Shown: positions 8,306 to 17,062, counted from the stretch's first letter. The stretch: DNA of 53,279 bases from Candidatus Hodarchaeota archaeon (GCA_016839785.1 JAEOTQ010000073.1:1-53279), one strand, 5' to 3'. Notes: generated from the sequence alone by a model not told the origin. Program-made: numbers and translations.

Positions 8306-9727
8306 ATGTCTGTTATCCTAAATTTCGTAGAATCACTCAGATTTTTTGGTTTACCCATATCCCCATCTGAAACCATAACAGCTCAACAAGCTTATGAATA
8401 TTTAGGCGCTGTGAACAAAAAAACATTACGTATTGGTTTGAAAACAGCAATCCTGAAACGACATGAGGATTTTAATATTTTCGATACCTGTTTTGACCAA
8501 TTCTTTGAGACTAAGAGTTCAAAGTTAAAGGAAAAGGATAAGCCGCTTTCAACAGAATCTGAATTATTTCTAAAATCAGTTAATCGATCAGTAAATAGTA
8601 ATGATGCTGGGGTGGCAGAGTTCTTAGTTAATGATCAGATGAATGAAGCGGTTCAATCTGCAATGATGATAACACCTACTGGTGGGGGTACTACTGGAGG
8701 GCAATCATCTAATCAAGAACTTAGGGACTTGCAACAACGACTATCTCGTGCACTCTATCGTGCTTTCAACCTGGAAGTACCGATTCGTGGATTGACACCC
8801 GCTCAACGCATGGAACTTAATCCAGAAATTGTAAGAATCGGGTTTAATCTCTATCAGCTTTTCAACGAAATTGAACAAAGCACCAGAACAGAAACTCAGA
8901 ATGATACTGTTCAAGAAAGAATTTTCTCTGAAAAACCTGAAGATCTCTATCAGCTTGATCAGTTTTTAACTCAGGACTTAACGACGGTTTCTGCGACCAT
9001 GGGCAATATCAAAGAACATCTTCTAGAAATTGGAAAGATTTTAGCCTCCCGAGAGCGTCGTAGACGAAGACAAGCGAAATATGGGAAATTAGACTTTAGG
9101 AGAACAATAAGAAAGAATCTCAAAAATAATGGCATCATGTTAGAACTCGTCCAAAGGCATAAGAGGATTGAAGATCCTGAAATAATTATCCTCAATGATG
9201 TTTCGGGTTCCACACGTTGGGTGGCAGATTGGTTCTTTGTGATTTGTTATACTGCTCAACAGGTCTATAAGAAGATTAGAGTCTTTGAATTCGATAATAC
9301 AATGGTTGAGGTGTCTTCCGCATTAAATCGAAAAACGATCGATCGGGCGATGAAAGAGAGGAGCATTTGTTGGGAGAAACCATTAAGGAGACGAAGAATA
9401 CACTCTGATTATCAAGATAGTTTTGAAGACTTCTTTAGTCTTTTAAAACATCGTCCTCTAAATAAGAGAACTTCAATTCTAATCTTGGGTGATTGTCGTG
9501 ATTTTGAAGGTATGTGGAGGCATGATCATCCTATTAGTAGTGAATATGTTCAAAAAATGGTTAATAATACAAAAGGAGTATTTATTTTAAATCCAGAGAG
9601 TAAGAACCTTTGGGATGCGGGAGATTCCGTAGTAAAGTATTTTACATATGTGGGTGCACAAGTGTTTCATGTAGCTACCTTACGAGACTTATTAGACTTC
9701 GTATTTCAGTTGAAAATTCACACATGA
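8306..9727 (+). CDS. VWA domain protein, CoxE-like
   Basis: 473 residues. The C-terminal half is a von Willebrand A domain with an intact MIDAS start, NDVSGST (D298, S300, S302), followed by the FEFDNTMVEV strand and the ILGDCRDF loop. The N-terminal half is helical with an arginine-rich stretch near 250-256 (RERRRRR). This layout matches CoxE/YehP-like partners of MoxR ATPases, which help mature metalloenzymes such as CO dehydrogenase. No CO dehydrogenase subunit genes lie nearby, so the client is unknown. The gene follows the MoxR gene after seven bases and is convergent with the GrpB-family gene. Confidence 0.85.
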   Translation: MSVILNFVESLRFFGLPISPSETITAQQAYEYLGAVNKKTLRIGLKTAILKRHEDFNIFDTCFDQFFETKSSKLKEKDKPLSTESELFLKSVNRSVNSNDAGVAEFLVNDQMNEAVQSAMMITPTGGGTTGGQSSNQELRDLQQRLSRALYRAFNLEVPIRGLTPAQRMELNPEIVRIGFNLYQLFNEIEQSTRTETQNDTVQERIFSEKPEDLYQLDQFLTQDLTTVSATMGNIKEHLLEIGKILASRERRRRRQAKYGKLDFRRTIRKNLKNNGIMLELVQRHKRIEDPEIIILNDVSGSTRWVADWFFVICYTAQQVYKKIRVFEFDNTMVEVSSALNRKTIDRAMKERSICWEKPLRRRRIHSDYQDSFEDFFSLLKHRPLNKRTSILILGDCRDFEGMWRHDHPISSEYVQKMVNNTKGVFILNPESKNLWDAGDSVVKYFTYVGAQVFHVATLRDLLDFVFQLKIHT

Positions 9728-9732
9728 AGTTA

Positions 9733-10260
9733 TTATTTTTTATTCCGTGCTACTGGCTTAAGAATTTGGTTGATGAATGCGGTCTTACCATCAGTATATT
9801 TGTCTCGCTTAGTAGCAAATTTTTTCGCCAGTTCCATCTTTAAAACCTGATATCGAATCCTTTTTCCCTCATCTTGGAGGAGAATATCGCGAAACAAGAT
9901 ATGATTTGTCCATTCTTTTGATTCATATAGAACGAAATGTAGATGAAAAAGTCGGGGTGATCCTTTCTTAAAGAATCGGCGCTTGCCGTCTCCCGCTTCA
10001 GCAGTATAGCTATATTCTAACACTTCAAGAACATTCAGATGGGTAAAGACATCTTTCAAGTCTTTGATTCCTATCAAGATGTCAATAATTGGTTTAGCAA
10101 TGATTCCTGGAATGGCAGTGCTACCGATATGCTCAATACCCATAATTAAATCGCCAAGGGCGAGGAGAATCATCGCACTTTCGAATTGAAAGCGATAATC
10201 CCATGTTTTTTGATATTCGACCAATTGTATTATGTCATCACTAAATCCTAGTTGAGCCAT
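9733..10260 (-). CDS. GrpB/UPF0157 nucleotidyltransferase-fold protein
   Basis: 175 residues from the ATG at 10260. The family signature IEHIGSTAIPG followed by KPIIDILIGI is near residues 41-61, and the LFHLHFVLY strand lies further on. GrpB proteins belong to the nucleotidyltransferase fold; their substrates are mostly unknown. In some bacteria members are fused to dephospho-CoA kinase. The frame stays open to 10359, but the extra 33 residues are unlike the family, whose members start just before the V-E-Y-Q-K-T-W motif. I therefore prefer the inner ATG. The gene ends six bases from the CoxE-like stop, on the opposite strand. Confidence 0.8.
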   Translation of the reverse strand: MAQLGFSDDIIQLVEYQKTWDYRFQFESAMILLALGDLIMGIEHIGSTAIPGIIAKPIIDILIGIKDLKDVFTHLNVLEVLEYSYTAEAGDGKRRFFKKGSPRLFHLHFVLYESKEWTNHILFRDILLQDEGKRIRYQVLKMELAKKFATKRDKYTDGKTAFINQILKPVARNKK

Positions 10261-10463
10261 CTCAGTAGAGACTTCCAGATACCAGAAATGAATTATTCTC
10301 TGGTCCATTCCTTGAGAGAATGCGATTCCATATGTGAGGTATATATTTGTTACTCGCAATCCTAGAGAGAGGAGCTGAATCGGGGGTCAGACTGGGAGAG
10401 TCTGTTTCCCAAAGATTAAAAAAAAGAATAGGAAATATAATTTGAAAGATATAGGTGAAAAAA

Positions 10464-11117
10464 ATGTCTGGTGATTATTTTTCAAAAATTCTTGGGGAGA
10501 AGGACATCCACAAGAAAGGTACAGAACTCTTTCTAAAACTTGTCGATTCAATAGAAATCGCATATAAAGCGTACGTCAAAGCGATCTTTGCATGGAGAGA
10601 AAAAGATTACGAAAAGGGATTTGAATTAAGAGATGAAATCATTCAACTCGAAAGAGATGCCGATATCGTGAAGGATGTATTTTTCGAGAGTATTTTCAGA
10701 AAGAAGGCATATCTTCCACAGATAACAGAAGAACGACATAAGCTCATGCTTAATGCTGATATCGTCCTAGACTGTATTGAGAGGGGAGTAAGAGTTCTAT
10801 GTTTAAAGAAGATTGATGAAAGTTACTTTCCCCCAGAATTCGATGAGATTCTTGAGGAGACGGAAGATGTGATCGAGCTGTATATTGAAGCACACAGAGC
10901 TTTCTTTGACGATTACGAAAAAGCGGCAAAAAAAGCACGAAAATTAGAAAAAAAACGGGATGAAGTTCGTGATCTATACTACAAAGCTTTAGAGAAAGTA
11001 CTCAATGACGAATTTCCTCGTGGTACAAGAAGATTACTAAATGATACAACTCGTATTAGTATTCGGGCTGAAGAAGGAATTGACTATCTGAAAGTCCTTA
11101 TTGCTAGACACAGTTAA
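10464..11117 (+). CDS. DUF47/PhoU-like phosphate transport accessory protein
   Basis: 217 residues, almost wholly alpha-helical and highly charged, as in the DUF47 (TIGR00153, PhoU-like) family. The pattern of an N-terminal helix, RDEIIQLERDAD near 58-69 and a C-terminal R-I-S-I-R-A-E-E-G helix is typical. The ATG at 10464 is chosen because AGGTGA ends five bases before it; a GTG at 10455 in the same frame lies inside that ribosome site. The gene sits directly upstream of a PiT permease in the same reading frame, separated by 15 bases. The DUF47/PiT pairing is very common, and the DUF47 protein is thought to regulate the permease. Confidence 0.85.
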   Translation: MSGDYFSKILGEKDIHKKGTELFLKLVDSIEIAYKAYVKAIFAWREKDYEKGFELRDEIIQLERDADIVKDVFFESIFRKKAYLPQITEERHKLMLNADIVLDCIERGVRVLCLKKIDESYFPPEFDEILEETEDVIELYIEAHRAFFDDYEKAAKKARKLEKKRDEVRDLYYKALEKVLNDEFPRGTRRLLNDTTRISIRAEEGIDYLKVLIARHS

Positions 11118-11132
11118 TCAAGGTGGTTTTCC

Positions 11133-12122
11133 CTGACTGATCCAGCTGTTCTTACTTTAGCGATAGGTATTGGGCTATTTGTCGCTTTTACAATCGGCGC
11201 AAATGATGAAACAATGACTCCTGCTGTCGGAGCCGGACTACTTAGTCTAAGTGCTGCAGTAATAATAGGTGGGGTGTGTAATTTAATTGGAGTATTTTTT
11301 CTAGGTGAGAGTGTAGCAAAAACGGTTGGAAATAATTTCACTTTTCCTGAATTTCCATTAACTCTTCCTATGGTATTTATCATTTTGATATCCATGTCAG
11401 TTTGGTTGTTGATTGTCAGTATGAAAGGTATCCCAATTAGTACAACACAATCAATAGTAGGAAGTGTCTTAGGAATTGCTATTCTGGAATATGGAGTTAA
11501 TTCCATCCGTATTGACACAGTCGTAGTTGTTGTTCTTAGCTGGATAGTGAGTCCAATTTTAGGGCTTCTCGGAGGATATGGATTCTATAAACTAATTCAA
11601 TCATTTCAAAACTCAAGGTTTCTTAAACGAACAGGTTACTCTGATTATGAACGTCAGGAAAAGTATGCTACATATGCCCTAGCTATTTTCTTACTTTTTA
11701 CGGTTTTCAGTCGGTCTGGGAATGATGTAGCAAAGGCAATTGGTCCACTTATGGCTTTACCAGAAATAGCAGAAGATCCATTTTTTGCACTACTAGCGGG
11801 TGGAGTAGGAATGTGTTTCGGAGTAATCATTCTAGGTCGACGTGTTGTAAAAAAATTAGCGAAAGATATAGTCGCCTTGTCGCCTACATCAGCATTAGCA
11901 GCTAGCGTTTCTGTCTCCATTATAATGTTTGTCGGGACTGTAATGGCTATGCCGTTGAGTGGGAGTCATATTCTGGTTGCAGCTTTTATTGGTGTTGGAT
12001 TCGTTAATCAAGAGCAATTAGATATGGACTCTCTAAAAGAGATAGGTTGGAGTTGGATCATAACCACTCCTGCTTCAGCGGTTTTTTCAGGTGCATTATT
12101 ACTCATCTCTAGAATAGTTTAG
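11133..12122 (+). CDS. pitA: PiT-family inorganic phosphate transporter (probable CTG start)
   Basis: 329 residues from a CTG at 11133. The PiT signature GANDETMTPAVGAG lies near residues 23-36 and its second copy SRSGNDVAKAIGP in the C-terminal half, with about nine membrane spans. PiT proteins import phosphate with protons or sodium. The first ATG (11214) would cut off the first membrane helix and split the GAND motif, so the real start must be upstream. Between the in-frame TAA at 11115-11117 and 11214 the only start-like codon is CTG at 11133, six bases behind a strong AGGTGG (11121-11126). The DUF47 gene directly upstream is the expected partner. Confidence 0.85.
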   Translation: MTDPAVLTLAIGIGLFVAFTIGANDETMTPAVGAGLLSLSAAVIIGGVCNLIGVFFLGESVAKTVGNNFTFPEFPLTLPMVFIILISMSVWLLIVSMKGIPISTTQSIVGSVLGIAILEYGVNSIRIDTVVVVVLSWIVSPILGLLGGYGFYKLIQSFQNSRFLKRTGYSDYERQEKYATYALAIFLLFTVFSRSGNDVAKAIGPLMALPEIAEDPFFALLAGGVGMCFGVIILGRRVVKKLAKDIVALSPTSALAASVSVSIIMFVGTVMAMPLSGSHILVAAFIGVGFVNQEQLDMDSLKEIGWSWIITTPASAVFSGALLLISRIV

Positions 12123-12171
12123 CGAGGAGAAACGAGAAGAAGTTATTTCCTGTGCCTTTATCTGAGACGAT

Positions 12172-12693
12172 CTAGACTAGTTCATCATCGGTGAGATATG
12201 CTCTATAACGGCCAGCAAGAATTACAGCACCAATGATAAAACAAACAACACAGAGAAAATAGACAATTTCCCAAGATATTAAATTCAATAGGGGATTTTC
12301 TACTGGAAGAATATAACACAATTGCAGATCTTCATAGAGAAAGGCATCAAGAAGGACATGGGAAAATGTACCAATAAACGAGCTGAGTAAACACATCTTG
12401 AGTGAATAATGCGGTAGAGTAAAAGGAGTTGGATTATCAAACTTAAAATCAATGCGCTGAATCAGTTTATGAGTAAAGAATGACCCAATTCCCACTAGAA
12501 GCCCTAAAAGAAAAGCTCCGGCTAATGAATGCATGAAACCATGAAGGGGAACTCCAGAATTAGGGAATATGAGGGAATATATTCCTTCAAGATCGTTAAT
12601 GACACTCCCTACAAATAGACCGAGAGGATCCAATGTAATCACTATTGCTTGAATCAATAGTGCTAGACCCCAGTGAAATGGTGTAAAAGGAAT
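12172..12693 (-). CDS. YdjM-like membrane-bound metal-dependent hydrolase (probable ATT start)
   Basis: 173 residues and four or five hydrophobic segments. The N-terminus PFTPFHWGLALL, the GSVINDLEG segment, LHGFMHSLAGAFLLG and FSHVLLDAFLY give conserved His and Asp residues in and beside membrane helices. This is the pattern of the YdjM (LexA-regulated membrane hydrolase) family. Relatives usually begin M-P-F-T-P-F-H, which matches an ATT at 12693 placed five bases behind AGGTGG (12704-12699). A GTG at 12702 would add three residues but overlaps that ribosome site. The gene converges on pitA and is divergent from the phosphoesterase gene at 12863. Confidence 0.7.
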   Translation of the reverse strand: MPFTPFHWGLALLIQAIVITLDPLGLFVGSVINDLEGIYSLIFPNSGVPLHGFMHSLAGAFLLGLLVGIGSFFTHKLIQRIDFKFDNPTPFTLPHYSLKMCLLSSFIGTFSHVLLDAFLYEDLQLCYILPVENPLLNLISWEIVYFLCVVCFIIGAVILAGRYRAYLTDDELV

Positions 12694-12862
12694 TGTACCC
12701 ACCTACTCGAAAAGGAACTCCGTTTTTTTAAAAAGCATCTGACAATTGGACTTAAGCATTTAAAAAACCTCTTAAACAAGTATACTTAAACGCCAATATA
12801 ATATTCGAAGAATTTCAGACATACCCAGATAGATAAGTCAATCTGCAATAGAAGGTCCACAT

Positions 12863-13618
12863 TTGTATACATTAGCAGTCATTTCAGACATTCACGCGAA
12901 CCTTGTGGCATACGACGCGGTAATGGATCATCTTAGAGTTAATTTTCCTGAAATTTCTGAAATTTTATGTCCTGGAGACCTTGTTGGATATGGGCCAAAA
13001 CCTCGTGAAGTCATTGAAGCCATAGTTAATGACCAACAAGTTCTAGCTATCACTAAAGGAAACCATGATCATGCTATAGGTGGGGGAGGACGTGATCTTA
13101 AGAATATCGATACTTACATTGCTAAATTTAATCCCCTAGCTCAAATAGCCATTCGATGGCAAGTATCTCTTCTTTCTGAAGAATTAAAAACATTTCTTTA
13201 TCAATTGCCTCATACTCGGACATGTCTTCATCACTCAGAAGCAAATGCTCAAATTGGGATAATTCATGGTTCTCCTAGCTTTCCTCTGGATGAATACATT
13301 CTTCCCAAAACCCCTGCACAAATGGCATTATTTCCCTTTATGCAGCTTATAGAAATTAACGTCTTACTTCTTGGCCATACTCACATTCCGTTTATTGACA
13401 AGGCAACAGCTGAGGATAAAGAATTATTGATGATTAATCCTGGTAGCGTTGGTCAACCGCGAGATAAAGATCCCCGAGCATCGTATGCGGTGATAGATCT
13501 TAAAAATATGAAAGCAGAGATTATACGGGTCGAATATGATATTGATAAGGTAAATAGCCAGATCATAAAGGCGGGATTGCCTGAATTTTTAGGCGAGAGA
13601 TTATCTAAAGGGATATAA
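12863..13618 (+). CDS. Calcineurin-like phosphoesterase (YfcE/MJ0936-like)
   Basis: 251 residues. The motifs are SDIHAN (9-14), PGDLVGYGP (37-45), KGNHDHA near 67-73, IHGSP near 131 and LGHTH near 169-173. These form the full two-metal site of the class III phosphodiesterase group. The VNPGSVGQPR-like segment (INPGSVGQPRD) is typical of YfcE/MJ0936-type proteins acting on small phosphodiesters. The start is a TTG at 12863 with AAGGT at 12851-12855; the conserved fold begins at residue 3, so no other start fits. It is divergent from the YdjM-like gene, with TATA-like TTTAAAAA sequences between them. Confidence 0.85.
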   Translation: MYTLAVISDIHANLVAYDAVMDHLRVNFPEISEILCPGDLVGYGPKPREVIEAIVNDQQVLAITKGNHDHAIGGGGRDLKNIDTYIAKFNPLAQIAIRWQVSLLSEELKTFLYQLPHTRTCLHHSEANAQIGIIHGSPSFPLDEYILPKTPAQMALFPFMQLIEINVLLLGHTHIPFIDKATAEDKELLMINPGSVGQPRDKDPRASYAVIDLKNMKAEIIRVEYDIDKVNSQIIKAGLPEFLGERLSKGI

Positions 13619-13657
13619 TTAGGGTTTTCCTTTTGTCCTCTTCGCTAAACCATAAAA

Positions 13658-14191
13658 CTATATTGAAGCAATAAAGACCAAAATAATCATTTGTATTAGA
13701 AAAAACAAGAAATAAAACAAATATAGTTTTAATTTATGAGGAAACCAAGTATTTACAGGATTCTGTTGATCTGTATCCATATTGACTCCTTTAGAGTACA
13801 TTACAACTCGTTCTCCATATGTCGATCCATATAGAGATAGACCTGCCCGTAACCTCGTGAAGATTTGATAACCAATTATCGTAATGAACGTACCTGCCGC
13901 TAATCCCGAAAAATAGATCATTACTCTTGCTAGAATTTGTATTGGTCTTTCCCAAAACGAACTCCAAGTATTCAGTGGAATCCAGTCAGCTTCTATTCTT
14001 AGAAAGAATATATTGATGTAAACATATTCCTCGGTAAAGAAATGGTCAACAATGATGAATGGGGGCTGTAAAATTCCAATAAGGACTATAATTATCGTCG
14101 ATAAAACTATGAAGAGTTCTAGTACTAACACTACGGCTAAGATACTTGAATAGCCCCCTCTTTCAAGGGAAATTGATTTTAGAAAATTCAT
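13658..14191 (-). CDS. Membrane protein of unknown function, three spans
   Basis: 177 residues. Hydrophobic segments lie near 16-42 (SILAVVLVLELFIVLSTIII), near 88-112 and at the C-terminus (LYLFYFLFFLIQMIILVFIA). A soluble loop with W-I-P-L-N-T-W-S-S-F-W sits between the first two. I know no family for it. The ATG at 14191 is 24 bases from a strong TATA box (14215-14225), so the mRNA is probably leaderless. It shares a divergent promoter region with the small tail-anchored protein at 14297, which may point to a joint role at the membrane. Confidence 0.7.
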   Translation of the reverse strand: MNFLKSISLERGGYSSILAVVLVLELFIVLSTIIIVLIGILQPPFIIVDHFFTEEYVYINIFFLRIEADWIPLNTWSSFWERPIQILARVMIYFSGLAAGTFITIIGYQIFTRLRAGLSLYGSTYGERVVMYSKGVNMDTDQQNPVNTWFPHKLKLYLFYFLFFLIQMIILVFIASI

Positions 14192-14214
14192 GTAGGATTC
14201 ATAAATAATTGCGA

Positions 14215-14225
14215 CTTTTATATAT
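14215..14225 (-). promoter_or_regulatory. TATA box of the 13658-14191 membrane protein gene
   Basis: The minus strand reads ATATATAAAAG, ending 24 bases before the ATG at 14191, the classic archaeal spacing for a leaderless transcript. Confidence 0.6.
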
Positions 14226-14296
14226 TATTAATCCCGAATATTTTAATTGCATCATAAGTAGATTTTTAAATTGCTTAGATTTGAAAATGACTTGAT

Positions 14297-14500
14297 ATGT
14301 CAGAAAATAAGGAAAATGGGACCGACAAACCTGAAAAAAGACGAGAATATACCATTCCACAGGGATTTAGTTGGTATGGAATTTCAAGTGGCCATTCACT
14401 TTCAGTAAAACAGTTGCAAAACAGAAGTATACTTAAAGACTTACTGTTTGGAATTATTACTATTTTAGGAGTTATTATTATCTTACTAATCCTTCGCTAG
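14297..14500 (+). CDS. Small tail-anchored membrane protein, 67 residues
   Basis: The first 20 residues are charged (MSENKENGTDKPEKRRE) and are followed by a soluble stretch containing IPQGFSWYGISSG. A single hydrophobic span (LLFGIITILGVIIILLIL) ends one residue before the stop. This is a tail-anchored layout with the N-terminus in the cytosol. No family is recognised. The ATG at 14297 has no ribosome site and may start a leaderless mRNA. It lies divergent to the membrane protein at 13658. The 320 bases after it hold no gene that I can find. Confidence 0.6.
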   Translation: MSENKENGTDKPEKRREYTIPQGFSWYGISSGHSLSVKQLQNRSILKDLLFGIITILGVIIILLILR

Positions 14501-14820
14501 GAAGAGAATTACCAAACAGCTGTTTACATGTGTTAATACTTATGAAATTCGCTTCCACTAATTTTAAGGAAATTAACTTTAGAATGTACTCATTAGATTC
14601 TCGACAAAGTGAATTCGGTTTCAAACCTTCACATGGAATCTATAGGGATTAAATCTGCAAAGAGGGCTGAATATGAAAAATAGAGTAGAACTCTTCCTGA
14701 TTTCATAATTTGATGATAATTTATCTGGAATTCCTTTAAAAAATAAAAACCTAGGAGTCTTAATATTGTCATTAGATTCGCATAGAAATAGCTTCTATTG
14801 CGACACACGGATCGATTGCA
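14501..14820. other. Intergenic region, no gene found
   Basis: 320 bases between the tail-anchored protein and the small GTPase. I saw no open frame of note on either strand and no tRNA-like cloverleaf. A TATA-like TTTAAAAAATAAAA near 14735-14748 probably serves the GTPase gene, whose ATG is about 75 bases further on. Confidence 0.4.
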
Positions 14821-15339
14821 ATGGCAGAAGATTCTCGAAAATATAAGGTAGTTCTTGCCGGTGAGGGGGCAGTAGGAAAAACTACACTTATAAATCGATT
14901 CGTGACGGGTGGATTTTCAGCTGATTACAAAGCAACCATCGGAGTGCAAATTTTTTCTAAATTAGTTGCGCTGGACAACGATAAAGAAGTTAATCTGCAG
15001 ATATGGGATATTGCTGGGCAAACCCTTTTTCGAAATCTTCGTACAAAGTTTTTTCAAAATGCCTCAGGCGCATTACTTGTTTTTGATTTGACAGTACCCG
15101 CTACTCTGACTAATCTCCATACTTGGATATCTGATATTAAGAATATTACTAATAGTATCCCTTTTGTACTTATTGGGAACAAAACGGACCTAAAAAGCCT
15201 AAAATCAATTACTCAGGATGAGATTAACGCTTTTATCATGGAACATTTTGAGGACATCCAGGTTCATTACAATACAAGTGCCTTAACGGGAGAAAATGTA
15301 GAACAAGCCTTTCTAGATCTTGTTAAGAATATGGTTTAG
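14821..15339 (+). CDS. Rab/Ras-like small GTPase
   Basis: 172 residues, the size of a bare Ras-superfamily G domain. All five motifs are present: G1 GEGAVGKT (14-21), G2 threonine in ATIGVQ (near 39), G3 DIAGQ (63-67), G4 NKTD (120-123) and G5 TSA (152-154). The WDIAGQ box and YKATIGV switch I resemble the Rab branch. A glutamine follows the G3 glycine, so GTP hydrolysis should be normal. There is no C-terminal cysteine for prenylation, so membrane attachment, if any, needs a partner. Such eukaryote-like GTPases are abundant in Asgard archaea. The gene downstream codes for an unrecognised 503-residue protein that might act with it. Confidence 0.92.
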   Translation: MAEDSRKYKVVLAGEGAVGKTTLINRFVTGGFSADYKATIGVQIFSKLVALDNDKEVNLQIWDIAGQTLFRNLRTKFFQNASGALLVFDLTVPATLTNLHTWISDIKNITNSIPFVLIGNKTDLKSLKSITQDEINAFIMEHFEDIQVHYNTSALTGENVEQAFLDLVKNMV

Positions 15340-15373
15340 TAAAGCTATATGATTTTCTGACTTCTTTAAGAAG

Positions 15374-15383
15374 AGTTTATAAG
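15374..15383 (+). promoter_or_regulatory. TATA box upstream of the 503-residue protein gene
   Basis: AGTTTATAAG at 15374-15383 follows a purine-rich AAGAAG (possible BRE). The ATG at 15441 is 57 bases downstream, and a ribosome site (GAGGA) stands just before it. This indicates that the gene has its own promoter rather than depending on the GTPase gene. Confidence 0.5.
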
Positions 15384-15440
15384 CGAAATGGACTCTTATT
15401 ATTCTGATGTCTGAATATTGAACTCTTTGGATGAGGAAGA

Positions 15441-16952
15441 ATGGTTTCTCGTCGAGATAACCTTAAACGATACATCAAATTAATTTCAAAGCAGCTACCG
15501 ATGTACTTCAATCTATATTCAGAGGAAGATCAGAAATTTTTAGAAATGTTTGTTGAACCGTTAAAATACTGTGAAGAGGCAGATTATAAAAGAAAGGAAC
15601 TTGCTCAGCGTTTTCGTAATGCTCGTAATTATTTCATTAGTCATAAAAATTATCTACAATATCCATTTTTTTGGTTCGTTGAGAGCTACTTCGAAAATGT
15701 TGAAGTTTCTCTAAGAATATCCACTTTTCATGCTGATACATTCTATGATTATTTATTACCAATCTTAAGGGGAACTGCAGGTGAGGAAGATGGAGTATTT
15801 CAACTTTTGAAAAACGCTATACCACTTTCTGACCTCAGGTGGGAAGTGTTACAATATAAAAGTTCAAAATTACACATTCCTCTCAAACCTTATGAATTAG
15901 AGATTATTAAGACAGTTTACAGGCAATTAAGATCAGAGCCATTACAGATACTCAAACCTCGTCGAATTCGTTCAATTATTTTGAATCAACATGATATTCC
16001 AAGACTTTCAAGTAGCTTACCCAAATTATTTGATTGGTTGCGAATTCGAACAACAGTATGGCCCCAATACTCTGCATTTGGGATTCAATCCTTTTACTTC
16101 TATTTCCAAATAAACCCAAAGAACACAATTAATGATATAATTAATTTTCAACTGAAAACGAATGGAATAATTACTACATCAAGCGTTTATACCATTCGTT
16201 GGGCAAATAATGAATATTTGGGAGTATTATATTTACCTGAAGGAACAGAGAAACAGATTACTCAATATTTGGGGGATATAAAATTAAAGGGGGTTTTACT
16301 CGATTTTATATTAACTCCTATTGTTGAAAATCGATGGTGTTACTCATTATCTCAATATCAAACTGAATCAGGATGGCAGGAGCTCAATAGATCATCTTGG
16401 AAAAGCAGAGTTCACTTAATGAGGCTAACAACACTTCCTCGTAGAAGAACGAAGATAGAACTAGAATATCTGACTCCACTTAAGGAACGAGAATGGAATT
16501 ATCGAGAGCTTGATGATCCGCTTGAATCGATCAATTTGATATGTAAAAAAAATATTTTTATGTATGCTGATCTCTTGACAGATATTTACTCCTCGAAAGA
16601 GTTGAAACTTCTAAAAACCTTAATAGAGAATCATTCTCTCTTTATTGACTTTTTCCCTTACCGATTAGGTGCAGAATACTCCTTGGATTTATATATGATG
16701 GAGGCGCCAAAAATTTCCTTTTACCAATTAAAGAGGCTCTTAGTCCTTCTTCCATCTGCTCGAATTGCTGATTCGTCAAATAAGAACTATATTTTTGCGT
16801 ATCTAACACCCACAATGGTGGAACAAATTAGAGAAGATTTAGAGTGGCCACTCTACTCATTATTACCTACTCATACTTCAGCCAAACGCACTCGAGATAT
16901 GTTTGATGCTGATTTACTCAAATGGTATCAACCGAATATATTGACAGATTAG
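15441..16952 (+). CDS. Unrecognised soluble protein, 503 residues
   Basis: I do not recognise this protein. It is rich in aromatic and basic residues and has no membrane span. The N-terminal 130 residues are helical (for example FLEMFVEPLKYCEEADYKRKELAQR written in part as EPLKYCEEADYK). A mixed alpha/beta centre follows, with two segments, about 240-330 and 390-490, that each end in a strand-helix pattern and might be repeats. GAGGA before the ATG at 15441 supports the start. It follows the small GTPase gene by about 100 bases on the same strand but has its own TATA box. A role as effector or regulator of the GTPase is only a guess from position. Confidence 0.65.
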   Translation: MVSRRDNLKRYIKLISKQLPMYFNLYSEEDQKFLEMFVEPLKYCEEADYKRKELAQRFRNARNYFISHKNYLQYPFFWFVESYFENVEVSLRISTFHADTFYDYLLPILRGTAGEEDGVFQLLKNAIPLSDLRWEVLQYKSSKLHIPLKPYELEIIKTVYRQLRSEPLQILKPRRIRSIILNQHDIPRLSSSLPKLFDWLRIRTTVWPQYSAFGIQSFYFYFQINPKNTINDIINFQLKTNGIITTSSVYTIRWANNEYLGVLYLPEGTEKQITQYLGDIKLKGVLLDFILTPIVENRWCYSLSQYQTESGWQELNRSSWKSRVHLMRLTTLPRRRTKIELEYLTPLKEREWNYRELDDPLESINLICKKNIFMYADLLTDIYSSKELKLLKTLIENHSLFIDFFPYRLGAEYSLDLYMMEAPKISFYQLKRLLVLLPSARIADSSNKNYIFAYLTPTMVEQIREDLEWPLYSLLPTHTSAKRTRDMFDADLLKWYQPNILTD

Positions 16953-17062
16953 ATTAGAGAAGAAAAAGTTCAAATAGTTACTTCTTACGATACCTCTGAT
17001 AAGCTCAATGTTGATGTTTATCAACAACTTTTTTGTAAAACAGTTTAGGTGATTGATTTTAA

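Noticed and set aside
8971..9213. Minus-strand frame inside the CoxE-like gene
   Set aside because: It mirrors the codons of the VWA domain on the other strand and has no independent support.
14501..14820. Possible tRNA or small RNA in the gap before the GTPase gene
   Set aside because: A TTCAAA stretch near 14620 recalls a T-loop, but no matching acceptor stem or D-arm could be found.
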